DNA from: Mycolicibacterium iranicum
GTDB lineage: Bacteria > Actinomycetota > Actinomycetes > Mycobacteriales > Mycobacteriaceae
NCBI RefSeq assembly: GCF_014190915.1
Contig: NZ_JACHVU010000004.1
Coordinates: forward strand, 372,001-436,000
DNA length: 64,000 nucleotides
Direction of reading: 5' to 3'
The notes beneath the pieces are model-generated. The model was not told the DNA's origin. It worked only from the letters and a program-made list of their open reading frames with translations, and made no database searches. Made by a program: the position numbers and the translations under genes. Positions 1-11,633 of the stretch are shown here, piece after piece (within the stretch, counting starts at the first letter, position 1; each line of letters begins with the position of its first letter).

Positions 1-244
1 CGACGTCGGCCCCATCGTGACCGCGGTGGAGGGCGGCTCACCGGTGACCACCGGTGAACGGGTCTCGGCGCGTGACGTGCTCGCCGCACTTCCCGAGGTG
101 CCCGCGGTCGCCGAGATCCAGAAGCGGCTCGGCGCGCAGTCCGAGGGCCAGCGCGCCGCGGCGATCGAATTGGCGCTCGAGGCGCTGTACCTGGCCAAGC
201 GGATCGACAAGGTGTCGGATCAGGGCGAAACCGTCTATGGCTGA
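1..244 (+). CDS. MoxR-type AAA+ ATPase / magnesium-chelatase-like protein, C-terminal end only
   Basis: This is the last 80 or so codons of a gene that begins before the window; the reading frame is open from base 2 to the TGA at 242-244. No Walker motifs are visible because the ATPase core lies outside. It is identified by the helical C-terminal tail (IELALEALYLAKRI region) and by its position directly upstream of a VWA protein. That pairing is typical of MoxR/VWA chaperone systems and matches Rv0958-Rv0959 of M. tuberculosis. The product probably remodels protein complexes together with the downstream VWA protein. The identity rests mainly on synteny. Confidence 0.7.
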   Translation, partial: DVGPIVTAVEGGSPVTTGERVSARDVLAALPEVPAVAEIQKRLGAQSEGQRAAAIELALEALYLAKRIDKVSDQGETVYG

Positions 245-274
245 CGCCGGTCGACACTCGAGCAGTGATGAGGG

Positions 275-2263
275 GTGCGGCAGTTGAGTAGGAAACTCTC
301 GCGGTATTCGCGGTACACGGGCGGGCCCGACCCGCTGGCGCCTCCGGTCGATCTGCGTGAGGCGCTGGAGGCCATCGGCCAGGACGTCATGGAGGGCACC
401 TCCCCGCGGCGTGCGCTGGCCGAGATGCTGCGGCGCGGCACGAAGAACATGCCGGGTGCCGACAAGCTCGCCGCCGAGGCCAACCGTCGTCGTCGAGAAC
501 TGTTGCAGCGCAACAACCTCGACGGGACACTCGCCGACATCAAGAAATTGCTCGACGAGGCGGTCCTGGCCGAGCGCAAGGAATTGGCGCGGGCGCTCGA
601 CGACGACGCCCGGTTCGGCGAGCTGCAACTCGAATCGCTCTCACCGTCGCCGGCCAAGGCGGTGCAGGAACTCTCGGAGTACGACTGGCGCTCACCGGAG
701 GCGCGCGCGAAGTACGAGCAGATCAAGGATCTGCTCGGCCGCGAGATGCTCGACCAGCGGTTCGCGGGCATGAAGGAGGCGTTGGAGAACGCCACCGATG
801 AGGACCGGCAGCGCGTCAACGAGATGCTCGACGACCTCAACGATCTGCTCGACAAGCACGCCAACGGCCAGGACACGCCGCAGGACTTCCAGGACTTCAT
901 GTCCAAGCACGGCCAGTTCTTCCCGGAGAATCCCCAGAACATCGACGAGTTGCTCGACTCGCTGGCCAAGCGTTCCGCCGCAGCGCAGCGGTTCCGCAAC
1001 AGCCTCAGCGAGCAGCAGCGCGCCGAACTGGATTCGTTGGCGCAGCAGGCTTTCGGATCGCCGTCGTTGATGAACGCGCTGAACCGTCTCGACGCGCACC
1101 TGCAGTCGGCCCGCCCCGGGGAGGACTGGTCGGGTTCGCAACGGTTCTCCGGCGACGATCCGCTCGGCATGGGCGAGGGAGCCCAGGCGCTGGCCGACAT
1201 CGGCGAGCTCGAACAGCTCGCCGAGCAGCTGTCACAGAGCTATTCGGGCGCGTCGATGGACGACGTCGACCTCGACATGCTGGCCCGCCAGCTGGGTGAG
1301 GACTCCGCGGTGGATGCCCGTACCCTGGCCGAGTTGGAGCGGGCGCTGATGAACCAGGGCTTCCTCGACCGCGGATCGGACGGGCAGTGGCGGTTGTCGC
1401 CGAAGGCGATGCGCCAGCTCGGTCAGGCGGCGTTGCGTGATGTCGCGCAACAGCTTTCGGGTCGCCACGGCGAGCGCGACACCCGCAGGGCCGGTGCGGC
1501 CGGTGAGCTGACGGGCGCGACCCGGCCGTGGCAGTTCGGCGACACCGAGCCGTGGAACGTGACGCGGACCCTGACGAACGCCGTGCTGCGGGAGGCCGGC
1601 GTCAGCAAGGACCGTCCGGGCTCGCGGCTCCAGATCACGGTCGACGACGTGGAGGTCTCCGAGACCGAGACCCGCACACAGGCTGCGGTGGCCCTGCTGG
1701 TCGACACCTCGTTCTCGATGGTGATGGAGAACCGGTGGCTGCCGATGAAACGCACAGCGCTGGCCCTCAATCACCTCGTCAGCACGCGCTTCCGCTCGGA
1801 CGCCCTGCAGATCGTCGCGTTCGGTCGCTACGCGCGCACGGTGACCGCCGCCGAGCTGACGGGGCTGGAGGGCGTTTACGAGCAGGGCACCAACCTGCAC
1901 CACGCGCTGGCGCTGGCCACCCGTCACCTCCGGCGTCACCCGAATGCGCAGCCGGTGATCCTCGTCGTCACCGACGGCGAGCCCACGGCCCACCTCGAGG
2001 ATTTCGACGGGGACGGGCGGTCGTCGGTGTTCTTCGACTACCCGCCGCACCCCAGAACGATCGCGCACACCGTGCGGGGCTTCGACGAGGTGGCCCGGTT
2101 GGGAGCGCAGGTGACGATCTTCCGGCTCGGCAGCGATCCGGGGCTGGCGCGGTTCATCGACCAGGTCGCGCGGCGGGTCGGAGGCCGAGTCGTGGTGCCC
2201 GACCTCGACGGCCTGGGTGCGGCGGTGGTGGGCGACTACCTGAGCGCCAAGAGGCGGCGCTAG
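275..2263 (+). CDS. VWA-domain protein, partner of MoxR-type ATPase (Rv0959-like)
   Basis: The protein has 662 residues. The N-terminal ~450 are charged and mostly helical. A von Willebrand factor A domain follows, with the MIDAS signature DTSFS at about residues 477-481 and the later LVVTDGEPT strand-turn that supplies further metal ligands. The GTG start at 275 follows a GAGGGG-type ribosome site and lies 30 bases after the upstream ATPase gene, so the two are probably one operon. In MoxR-VWA systems the VWA protein acts as substrate adaptor for metal insertion or complex assembly; the substrate here is unknown. It ends 4 bases before a convergent gene. Metal-binding residues look intact. 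Confidence 0.85.
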   Translation: MRQLSRKLSRYSRYTGGPDPLAPPVDLREALEAIGQDVMEGTSPRRALAEMLRRGTKNMPGADKLAAEANRRRRELLQRNNLDGTLADIKKLLDEAVLAERKELARALDDDARFGELQLESLSPSPAKAVQELSEYDWRSPEARAKYEQIKDLLGREMLDQRFAGMKEALENATDEDRQRVNEMLDDLNDLLDKHANGQDTPQDFQDFMSKHGQFFPENPQNIDELLDSLAKRSAAAQRFRNSLSEQQRAELDSLAQQAFGSPSLMNALNRLDAHLQSARPGEDWSGSQRFSGDDPLGMGEGAQALADIGELEQLAEQLSQSYSGASMDDVDLDMLARQLGEDSAVDARTLAELERALMNQGFLDRGSDGQWRLSPKAMRQLGQAALRDVAQQLSGRHGERDTRRAGAAGELTGATRPWQFGDTEPWNVTRTLTNAVLREAGVSKDRPGSRLQITVDDVEVSETETRTQAAVALLVDTSFSMVMENRWLPMKRTALALNHLVSTRFRSDALQIVAFGRYARTVTAAELTGLEGVYEQGTNLHHALALATRHLRRHPNAQPVILVVTDGEPTAHLEDFDGDGRSSVFFDYPPHPRTIAHTVRGFDEVARLGAQVTIFRLGSDPGLARFIDQVARRVGGRVVVPDLDGLGAAVVGDYLSAKRRR

Positions 2264-2267
2264 GGGA

Positions 2268-2849
2268 TCACGCGGCGGGCTTGCGCTTCTTGCGCTTGAC
2301 GGTGACGCTGCCCCACAGCGAGAAGCCGCCGATGCGCACCAGCGGGGCGCCGGGTGAGCCCTCGCCGTCGACGCTGCTGTCGAAGGTACCCATGACCGCG
2401 ACGCCGTGCAGGTCCACGTTGACCTCGGGAGGCAACAGGATCGTCTGGCCGCCCATGATCGAGTACACGTGGATGTCGACCTCGGGCGAGGTGAAGTCGG
2501 CGTAGCGCAGATCCACCACGCCCCCGCCCCAGAACGCGAACGTGGTCAGCCGGCGAGGCACGTTCCAGCGTCCGCGACGCTCGTAGCCGCTCAAGATCGC
2601 CAGCAGCATGCTCGACGGGGCGGGCCGGCACGGGCCGCCGCGGCCACGGGTCACCGCGCCGGGTAGGTCGGCGGACAGGCGGTCGAGTTCGTCGTGGGTC
2701 TGTGCCGCATACGCCCTGTTCAGGCGGGTCTCATACTCCTTGAGTTCGAGCTTGCCCGATGCGGCGGCATCGGTGAGTAGCTGGGCTACCTGAATGCGGT
2801 CGGTGTCCCCAGCCCGCATCGACCCGCTCCGAAAGGCGGGGGTGCTCAT
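2268..2849 (-). CDS. DUF1707 / LiaF-C-terminal-like protein
   Basis: The product has 193 residues with an N-terminal DUF1707 segment (from MRAGDTDR, residues 11-60), an Arg-rich linker, and a C-terminal stretch resembling the cell-wall-active antibiotic response (DUF2154/LiaF C-terminal) fold. It corresponds to Rv0966c. DUF1707 is a common actinobacterial module of unknown function. The LiaF-like part suggests an envelope-stress-sensing link, which is inference. No clear membrane helix is present, so it is probably cytosolic or peripheral. The internal ATG at residue 11, where similarity begins, could be the true start. It stands alone, converging on the VWA gene. Confidence 0.75.
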   Translation of the reverse strand: MSTPAFRSGSMRAGDTDRIQVAQLLTDAAASGKLELKEYETRLNRAYAAQTHDELDRLSADLPGAVTRGRGGPCRPAPSSMLLAILSGYERRGRWNVPRRLTTFAFWGGGVVDLRYADFTSPEVDIHVYSIMGGQTILLPPEVNVDLHGVAVMGTFDSSVDGEGSPGAPLVRIGGFSLWGSVTVKRKKRKPAA

Positions 2850-2971
2850 CGTTCCCCACTGCGTGTCATCGATGGCTCCTAGCCCGAAGGCTCGTCGCTG
2901 GCGCGTACATCGCCAACGAGCCTACGACGAAGATCCATACATGCAAGTAGCTTGACCAAACTGTGAGCTGG

Positions 2972-3739
2972 TCAGCTCACCCAACGAGGCGCCCGCTTCT
3001 CCAGGAACGCCAGCACGCCTTCGCGGGCTTCGTCGGAGACGAACAACGCCGCCGACTCCTGCGTCAATTTCTCTGCGCGACGCTCGAAGTCGTCGATGAC
3101 GGCCGCTGTCGTCAGCGCCTTCGACGCGGCCAGACCCTGCGGCGACCCCTGCACGATCGCCGAAGCCAGCTCCGCGACCGTGGTCGCGACGTCATTCGTG
3201 GCGACGGTGATCAGCCCCATCTCGGCGGCCTGCGCCGCCCCGAACTTCTCACCCGTGACGAAATAGCGCCCCGCGGCGCGCGCCGTCATCTTCGGCAGCA
3301 GGATCAGCGAGATGATTGACGGGGCGACGCCGATACGTGCCTCGGTCAGAGCGAACGTGCTCGCGTTGCCGGCCACCACGATGTCGCACGCCCCTACGAT
3401 GCCGAGTCCGCCGGCCCGGACATGCCCGTCGATCGCCGCGAGGACGGGCAGACGCAGCTCGAGGATGCGGCGCAGCAGACGGGTCATCTCCCGGGCCCGA
3501 TCGACGGCCAATTCGGAAGGGTCCCGCCCGGCGGCCTCGCTCAGGTCCGCCCCCGCGCAGAACGTCCCGCCGGTGTGACCGAGCACCACCAGCCGCACGC
3601 CCTCATCGGCCGACGCCCGGGTCAGTCCTTCGTGCAGCTGCTCGACCAGCGCCGTAGACAGCGCGTTGCGGTTGTGTGGCGAATCGAGGGTGAGCCGTGC
3701 CACCGCGCCGTCGCGCTCGTAGGTGACCAGCGCACTCAT
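2972..3739 (-). CDS. echA7: enoyl-CoA hydratase/isomerase family protein (EchA7-like)
   Basis: A 255-residue crotonase-fold enzyme, last gene of a six-gene operon. The oxyanion-hole segment GTFCAGADL (about residues 58-66) is present. Of the two catalytic glutamates of classical enoyl-CoA hydratase, the second is retained (E133 in LTEARIG), but the position of the first is Gly113 (AGGLGIVGACDI). The reaction may therefore differ from simple hydration of straight-chain enoyl-CoA. The ATG overlaps the upstream TGA as TGATG, implying translational coupling to the acyl-CoA dehydrogenase. In the operon it would hydrate an unsaturated, branched or carboxylated acyl-CoA. The family is certain; the substrate is not known. 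Confidence 0.88.
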   Translation of the reverse strand: MSALVTYERDGAVARLTLDSPHNRNALSTALVEQLHEGLTRASADEGVRLVVLGHTGGTFCAGADLSEAAGRDPSELAVDRAREMTRLLRRILELRLPVLAAIDGHVRAGGLGIVGACDIVVAGNASTFALTEARIGVAPSIISLILLPKMTARAAGRYFVTGEKFGAAQAAEMGLITVATNDVATTVAELASAIVQGSPQGLAASKALTTAAVIDDFERRAEKLTQESAALFVSDEAREGVLAFLEKRAPRWVS

Positions 3740-4910
3740 CAGTACGACCGCGGCAGGCCGAGCGACGTCTGGGCGATGAAGTTCAGGATCATCTCCCGGC
3801 TCACCGGGGCGATGCGGGCCAGCCGGGACGCGGTGAGCACCGAGGCGATCCCGTACTCCTGGGTCAGGCCGTTGCCGCCCAGCGATTGCACCGCCTGGTC
3901 GACCGCGCGCACCGAGGCCTCGCCGGCCGCGTACTTGGCCATGTTCGCCGCTTCGGCGGCCCCGCCGTCGTCGCCGGAGTCGTACAGCGAGGCGGCCTTC
4001 TGCATCATCAGCTTGGCCAGTTCGATCTCGATATGGTTCTGCGCCAACGGATGCGAGAGACCCTGGTGCGCGCCGATCGGCGTCTTCCACACCTGGCGGG
4101 TCTTGACGTAGTCGACGGCCTTGTCGATGGCGAAGCGGCCCATGCCGACCGCGCTGGCCGCGCCCATGATGCGTTCGGGGTTCAGGCCCGCGAACAGCTG
4201 AGCGATCGCGGCGTCCTCGGAACCGACCAGGGCGTCGGCGGGCAGCCGCACCTCATCGAGGAACACCTGGAACTGGAACTCGGGGCTGATGATCTCCATC
4301 GGGATCTTGGTGAACGTGAAACCCGGTGTGTCGGCGGGCACCACGAACAGTGCCGGTTTGAGGTTGCCCGTCTTGTGGTCCTCGGTCCGGCCGACGACGA
4401 GCACCGCCTGCGCCTGATCGACACCGGAGATGTAGACCTTCTGTCCGGACAGGATCCAGTCGCTGCCGTCGCGTCGCGCTGTCGTGGTGATCTTGTGGGA
4501 GTTCGAGCCGGCGTCGGGTTCGGTGATCGCGAACGCCATCGTCACCGTCCCGTCGGCGATGCCGGGGAGCCAGCGCTGCTTCTGCTCCTCGGTGCCGAAC
4601 TTGGAGATGATCGTGCCGTTGATCGCGGGGGACACCACCATCATCAGCAGCGCCGAGCCCGCGGCCGCCATCTCCTCCATCACCAGGCTCAGCTCGTACA
4701 TGCCCGCGCCGCCGCCGCCGTACTCCTCGGGCAGGTTGACCCCGATGAAGCCCAGTTTGCCTGCCTCCGACCAGAGTTCGTCGGTGTGCTGGCCCGCGCG
4801 CGCCTTCTCCAGGTAGTAGTCCTGCCCGTAGTTGGCGGCCATCGCGGCCACGGCCTTGCGCAGCGCCTGCTGTTCCTCGGTCTCGATGAAACCGGTCCTG
4901 TCGGTATCGC

Positions 4911-4914
<4 letters not shown>
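3739..4914 (-). CDS. fadE12: acyl-CoA dehydrogenase (FadE12-like)
   Basis: A 391-residue flavin acyl-CoA dehydrogenase that oxidises an acyl-CoA thioester to the 2-enoyl-CoA using FAD. The family hallmarks are visible: AFAITEPDAGSN (FAD/substrate loop, about residue 130), the LSGQKVYISG strand and the C-terminal LGGNGLTQEYGI helix. The GTG start shares four bases (GTGA) with the stop of accA2. Synteny and length match Rv0972c. It probably supplies the enoyl-CoA used by the following hydratase. The segment that carries the catalytic glutamate in medium-chain enzymes (IYEGT) is replaced here by APVSREM, so the base may lie elsewhere and specificity cannot be read from sequence. Confidence 0.9.
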
Positions 4915-6878
<1,964 letters not shown>

Positions 6879-6907
6879 CTGCTTCCCTTCCTGCGACACG
6901 AGCGCGC

Positions 6908-8500
6908 TCACATCCGGAAGACGCCGAAGTTCGACGTCCCCTCGATCGGACCGCTGGCGATGGCCGACAGGCACATCCCCAGCACCGTGCGGGTGTCGCG
7001 CGGGTCGATGACGCCGTCGTCGTAGAGCCGTCCCGACAGGAACATCGGCAGTGACTCGGCTTCGATCTGGGCTTCCACCGCCGCGCGCAGCGCCGCGTCG
7101 GCGGCCTCGTCGACCTGCTGCCCGCGCGCCTCGGCGGCGGCGCGGCTGACGATCGAGAGCACGCCCGCCAGCTGGGTTCCGCCCATCACCGCCGATTTCG
7201 CGCTGGGCCAGGCGAACAGGAACCGCGGATCGTAGGCCCGCCCGCACATGCCGTAGTGGCCTGCGCCGTAGGAGGCGCCGATGAGCAGGGAGATGTGGGG
7301 CACGGTCGAATTCGAGACGGCGTTGATCATCATCGACCCGTGCTTGATCATCCCGCCCTCCTCGTAGTCCTTGCCCACCATGTAGCCGGTGGTGTTGTGC
7401 AGGAACAGAAGTGGCGTGTCCGAGCGGTTGGCCAGCTGGATGAACTGCGTGGCCTTCTGGGACTCCTCGCTGAACAACACGCCCCGGGCGTTGGCCAGGA
7501 TGCCCAGCGGATAGCCGTGCAGCGTCGCCCATCCGGTGACCAGCGACCCGCCGTAGAGGGGCTTGAACTCGTCGAACTCCGAACCGTCGACGATGCGCGC
7601 GATCACCTCGCGCGGGTCGAACGGGATACGCAGGTCGGCGGGCACGATGCCGATGAGCTCGTTCTCGTCGTGCAGCGGCGCGACGATCGGCCGGGGCGCG
7701 GGCCCGCGTTTGCGCCAGTTCAGCCGCGCGACGATGCGCCGACCGATGCGCAGCGCATCGAGCTCGTCGACGGCGAAGTAATCGCCGAGACCTGAAGTGC
7801 GGGCGTGCATTTCCGCTCCGCCCAGCGATTCGTCGTCGGATTCCTCACCCGTCGCCATCTTCACCAGCGGCGGTCCGGCCAGAAAGACCTTCGAGCGTTC
7901 CTTGATCATCACGACGTGGTCGGACATGCCGGGGATGTAGGCCCCGCCCGCGGTCGAATTGCCGAACACCAGCGCGATGGTCGGGATGCCCGCCGCGGAG
8001 AGCCGCGTCAGATCGCGGAACATCTGCCCGCCGGGGATGAAGATCTCCTTCTGGGTGGGCAGATCCGCGCCCCCGGATTCCACCAGGGAGATCACCGGCA
8101 GACGGTTCTGCAGCGCGATCTGGTTGGCGCGCAGTATCTTTCGCAGGGTCCACGGGTTGCTGGTGCCGCCCTTGACGGTGGGGTCGTTGGCGACGACGAG
8201 GCATTCGACGCCGCTGACCGCGCCGATGCCGACGACGACGCTGGCGCCGACCGTGAAGTCGGTGCCCCAGGCGGCCAGCGGGCTCAACTCCAGGAATGGC
8301 GAATCGGGGTCCAGCAGTGCTTCGATCCGCTCGCGGGCCGTCATCTTGCCGCGCGCGTGATGACGTGCGACGTACTTCTCGCCGCCTCCGGCAAGCGCTT
8401 TGGCGTGTTCGGCCTCCAGCTCCATGATCTTGGTGGCCATCGCATCGGCGGCGTCGCGGTATCCGGGGGAGCGGGTGTCGAGGGTCGACTTCAGGCTCAT
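6908..8500 (-). CDS. accD2: acyl-CoA carboxylase beta subunit (carboxyltransferase)
   Basis: A 530-residue carboxyltransferase with the two crotonase-like halves typical of AccD/PccB/MccB. An N-terminal region (residues ~60-270) has GGTSNPWTL and the acyl-binding stretch FGNSTAGGAY. A C-terminal region has GYMVGKDYEEGG and GAGHYGMCGRAYDPRF. GYMVG and AGHYGMCGRA are characteristic of methylcrotonyl/geranyl-CoA carboxylase beta subunits rather than propionyl-CoA types, supporting a branched 3-methylenoyl substrate (inference). The ATG overlaps the stop of fadE13 as ATGA. The partner biotin subunit follows immediately. It is equivalent to Rv0974c. Confidence 0.92.
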   Translation of the reverse strand: MSLKSTLDTRSPGYRDAADAMATKIMELEAEHAKALAGGGEKYVARHHARGKMTARERIEALLDPDSPFLELSPLAAWGTDFTVGASVVVGIGAVSGVECLVVANDPTVKGGTSNPWTLRKILRANQIALQNRLPVISLVESGGADLPTQKEIFIPGGQMFRDLTRLSAAGIPTIALVFGNSTAGGAYIPGMSDHVVMIKERSKVFLAGPPLVKMATGEESDDESLGGAEMHARTSGLGDYFAVDELDALRIGRRIVARLNWRKRGPAPRPIVAPLHDENELIGIVPADLRIPFDPREVIARIVDGSEFDEFKPLYGGSLVTGWATLHGYPLGILANARGVLFSEESQKATQFIQLANRSDTPLLFLHNTTGYMVGKDYEEGGMIKHGSMMINAVSNSTVPHISLLIGASYGAGHYGMCGRAYDPRFLFAWPSAKSAVMGGTQLAGVLSIVSRAAAEARGQQVDEAADAALRAAVEAQIEAESLPMFLSGRLYDDGVIDPRDTRTVLGMCLSAIASGPIEGTSNFGVFRM

Positions 8501-9645
8501 GACTGGTAGCCCAGTGTCTTGGCGGCCAGCGAGGTGAGGATCTCGGTGGTGCCACCGCCGATGCCGAGGATGCGCATGTCGCGGTACTGCCGTTCGACTT
8601 CGGACTCGGCCATGTAGCCCATGCCGCCGAACAACTGGACGGCCTGATTGGCCACCCATTCGCCGGCTTCGACCGCGGTGTTCTTGGCGAAGCAGACCTC
8701 GGTGATCAGGTTGTGGTCGCCGCCCAGCTGCCGTTCGACGAGCGCATGGGTGTAGACGCGGGCCACGTCGATGCGACGGGCCATCTCGGCCAGGGTGTTC
8801 TGCACCGATTGCCGGGCGATCAGCGGCTTGCCGAAGGTCTCCCGGTTGCGGCACCACTCCACGGTGAGGTCGAGGCAGCGCTGGGCACTCGAATAGGCCT
8901 GGGCGGCAAGCCCGACGCGCTCGGAGACGAACGCGGCGGCGATCTGCAGGAAGCCGCTGTTCTCGGGACCGACGAGGTTCTCCACCGGCACCCGGACATC
9001 GCTGTAGGACAGCTCGGCGGTGTCCGAGGAACGCCAGCCCATCTTGTCGAGCTTGCGGCTGACCTCGAAACCGGGCGTGCCCTTGTCGACGACGATGAGC
9101 GAAACCCCCGCCGCCCCGGGGCCTCCCGTGCGGGCCGCCGTGACGACGTAGTCGGCCCGCACGCCGGAGGTGATGTAGGTCTTGGCACCGTTGAGGACGT
9201 AGTGGTCGCCGTCGCGGACTGCGCGCGTCGTCAGGTGCCCGACGTCGGATCCCCCGCCGGGTTCGGTGATCGCCAGAGACCCGATCTTGTCGCCCTGCAG
9301 TGTGGGTCGCACGTAGGTGTCGATGAGCCGGGGGTCGCCGGTGGCGATCATGTGCGGCACGGCGATGCCGCACGTGAACAGCGAGGCGAACACGCCACCG
9401 GGGGCGCCGGACTGGTGCATCTCTTCACAGATGACGACGGCGTCGGCGCCGTCGCCACCCTCACCGCCGACCGATTCCGGGAAGCCGGCGCCCAGCAGGC
9501 CCGCCTGCGCTGCGCTGCGGTGCAGTTCGCGGGGGATCTCGCCGACACGTTCCCACTCGTCGACGTGTGGCAGCACCTCGCGTTCGGCGAAGGCACGCAC
9601 GGTCTTTCGCAGGTCGTCGCGTTCGGGTGTGGTCCAGATGCTCAC
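8497..9645 (-). CDS. fadE13: acyl-CoA dehydrogenase (FadE13 / citronellyl-CoA dehydrogenase-like)
   Basis: A 382-residue acyl-CoA dehydrogenase. LAITEPGGGSDVGHL (FAD loop), LNGAKTYITSGVRADY and the C-terminal GIGGGTTEI element are visible. GGGTTEI is found in AtuD-like and other branched-chain acyl-CoA dehydrogenases, where the classical IYEGT glutamate is absent and another glutamate is thought to serve as base. The GTG start at 9645 overlaps the stop of the AtuA-like gene as GTGA, which fixes it over the longer open frame starting at 9690. It would introduce the double bond before carboxylation by AccA2/AccD2. Length equals Rv0975c (382). Confidence 0.9.
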   Translation of the reverse strand: MSIWTTPERDDLRKTVRAFAEREVLPHVDEWERVGEIPRELHRSAAQAGLLGAGFPESVGGEGGDGADAVVICEEMHQSGAPGGVFASLFTCGIAVPHMIATGDPRLIDTYVRPTLQGDKIGSLAITEPGGGSDVGHLTTRAVRDGDHYVLNGAKTYITSGVRADYVVTAARTGGPGAAGVSLIVVDKGTPGFEVSRKLDKMGWRSSDTAELSYSDVRVPVENLVGPENSGFLQIAAAFVSERVGLAAQAYSSAQRCLDLTVEWCRNRETFGKPLIARQSVQNTLAEMARRIDVARVYTHALVERQLGGDHNLITEVCFAKNTAVEAGEWVANQAVQLFGGMGYMAESEVERQYRDMRILGIGGGTTEILTSLAAKTLGYQS

Positions 9646-11366
9646 GAGAGCAGCTCCTCGGGTATGTCGACATGTCGGCTTCTCAGCCATTCACCCAGTC
9701 CTTTGGCCTGTGGGTCGAACCGTGCCTGGTAGGCCACGCCCTTGCCGAGGATCCCGTCGATGACGAAGTTCACGGCACGGAGGTTGGGCAGGACGTGACG
9801 GGTGACGGGGAGATTCTTCGCCTCCGGCAGCAGTTCGCGCAGCAGATCCACGGTCAGTGTGTGGACCAACCACGCGTACGCCTCGGGGGTGCGCACCCAG
9901 ACCCCGACGTTCGCGCTGCCGCCCTTGTCGCCGCTGCGGGCCCCGGCGATGGTGCCCAGCGGCAGGCGCCGGGTCGGCCCTTCGGCCGGTGGCGGAGGTG
10001 GGGCGGGCGCCGGGACCTCGGCCGGGTCGGCGGTGTCGACGGCGATGGGGATGTCGGTCCGCGACCCGTCGGCGTGCACGGCGACATGCGGCACCTCCTC
10101 GGCGGGGACGTAGGCCGCGGTGAAGACCCCGTACACCTGACTGTCGCCGGGCGGTGCGGTGCTCGTGAAACCCGGATAGCTGGCGAGCGCGAGTTCGACC
10201 GCCGCCGAGGAGAACTGCCGGCCGACCGTGTTCGGGTCGGGGTCGCGGACCACACAGCGCAGCAGCGCGCTCGCCGTCTGCTCGGTGTCGGCGTCGGGGT
10301 GGTCGGTGCGGGCCAGGGTCCAGTCCAGCTCGGCGGGAGTGGCGGCAAGGGAGTTCTCTAGCTGGCTGCGCACCAGAGCGGCTTTCGCCTCGATGTCGAG
10401 ACCGGTCAGCACGAACGTGACTTCGTTGCGGAAGCCGCCGAGGCTGTTCAGCGACACCTTCAGAGACGGCGGGGGCGCCTCTCCCGTGACCCCGCTGAGC
10501 CGGACGCGGTCCGGGCCGTCCCCGGACAGCGTGATGGAGTCGACGCGCAGGGTGGCGTCGGGATTGGCGTAACGCGCACCGCCGATCTCGTACAGCAGCT
10601 GTGCGGTCACGGTGTCCACCGTGACGGCGCCGCCGGTGCCGGAGTGTTTGGTGATGGTCGAGGAACCGTCGGCGTCAATCTCGGCGATCGGGAACCCGGG
10701 GTGCGTGAGGTCGGCCAGCTCGGTGAAGAACGAGAAGTTGCCCCCGGTGGCCTGCGTGCCGCATTCGATGACGTGGCCGGCGGCGACGGCGCCGGCGATC
10801 CGATCGTAATCAGTTGGCTCCCAGCCGAAATGAGCGGCGGCGGGACCGACGATCACCGACGCGTCGGTCACCCGCCCCGTCACCACGATGTCGGCCCCGG
10901 ACTGCAGACAGTCGACGATGCCCCACGCCCCCAGGTAGGCGTTGGCGGTCAGGGGGCTGCCGAGGCCCAGTGCGTCGGCGCGGGGGAGCAGGTCGTCGCC
11001 TTCGACGTGGGCGACGGTCACGGCGATGCCGAGGGTGTCGGCGAGGGTCCGCACCGCGGCGGCCAGCCCCGCGGGGTTGAGGCCGCCGGCGTTGGCGACG
11101 ATGCGCACTCCGCGGTCGCGCGCCTCGCCCAGGCACTCTTCGAGCTGACGCAGGAAGGTCTTGGCGTAGCCGCGGTCGGGGTTCTTCATGCGGTCGCGGC
11201 CCAGGATGAGCATCGTCAGCTCGGCGAGGTAGTCGCCGGTGAGGTAATCGAGGTCACCGCCGGTGAGCATCTCGCGCATCGCGGACATGCGGTCGCCGTA
11301 GAAGCCGGAGCAGTTGCCGATGCGGACCGGACCGGAAGCCGGCGTCCGATCAGGCGCTGACGTCAC
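9642..11366 (-). CDS. AtuA-like DUF1446 protein, first gene of the acyl-CoA carboxylase operon
   Basis: A 574-residue protein with the long N-terminal AtuA (DUF1446) domain, starting at VRIGNCSGFYGDR and running to about residue 450. A Pro-rich linker (APAPPPPPAEG) leads to a C-terminal AtuA-associated ferredoxin-like domain recognised by GARSGDKGGSANVG. AtuA is required for acyclic terpene utilisation in Pseudomonas, but its biochemical role is unresolved. The GTG at 11366 lies 5 bases after GAGGAG and is preferred over the GTG at 11372, which lies inside the ribosome site. It leads the operon and is the best clue to its pathway. It corresponds to Rv0976c. Confidence 0.85.
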   Translation of the reverse strand: MTSAPDRTPASGPVRIGNCSGFYGDRMSAMREMLTGGDLDYLTGDYLAELTMLILGRDRMKNPDRGYAKTFLRQLEECLGEARDRGVRIVANAGGLNPAGLAAAVRTLADTLGIAVTVAHVEGDDLLPRADALGLGSPLTANAYLGAWGIVDCLQSGADIVVTGRVTDASVIVGPAAAHFGWEPTDYDRIAGAVAAGHVIECGTQATGGNFSFFTELADLTHPGFPIAEIDADGSSTITKHSGTGGAVTVDTVTAQLLYEIGGARYANPDATLRVDSITLSGDGPDRVRLSGVTGEAPPPSLKVSLNSLGGFRNEVTFVLTGLDIEAKAALVRSQLENSLAATPAELDWTLARTDHPDADTEQTASALLRCVVRDPDPNTVGRQFSSAAVELALASYPGFTSTAPPGDSQVYGVFTAAYVPAEEVPHVAVHADGSRTDIPIAVDTADPAEVPAPAPPPPPAEGPTRRLPLGTIAGARSGDKGGSANVGVWVRTPEAYAWLVHTLTVDLLRELLPEAKNLPVTRHVLPNLRAVNFVIDGILGKGVAYQARFDPQAKGLGEWLRSRHVDIPEELLS

Positions 11367-11403
11367 GCACACTCCTCATTGAGACTCGGTGGATCACGGT
11401 CGG

Positions 11404-11447
11404 ACATCGACCAACCAACATCGACCAACCAACCGGTAGGTTACCGG
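11404..11447. promoter_or_regulatory. tandem direct repeat and palindrome upstream of the accA2 operon
   Basis: Two identical 14-base copies of ACATCGACCAACCA lie head to tail at 11404-11417 and 11418-11431. They are followed at once by a perfect palindrome, CCGGTA-GGT-TACCGG, at 11433-11447. The block lies in the intergenic space between the AtuA-like gene (start 11366, minus) and rpmF (start 11634, plus). It fits an operator, for example of a TetR-type repressor of the catabolic operon; the regulator is not in the window. The rest of 11367-11633 shows no gene. Confidence 0.5.
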
Positions 11448-11633
11448 GTACCGGCGGTATCAAGTCAAGGTCCGAGACGCGCGTCGGCGCCGGGAGGTGG
11501 CCGGGGCGATCGGCGGAGTTTGGAGCCCGCCCAGCTCACCGGCTATCCTGAACCGAACGTGCCAGCGCCCGGCCGGTCCAGGCCCGCAGGCAGTGCGGAC
11601 TCAGAATCACCCCGATAGATGGAGAGCTCGATC

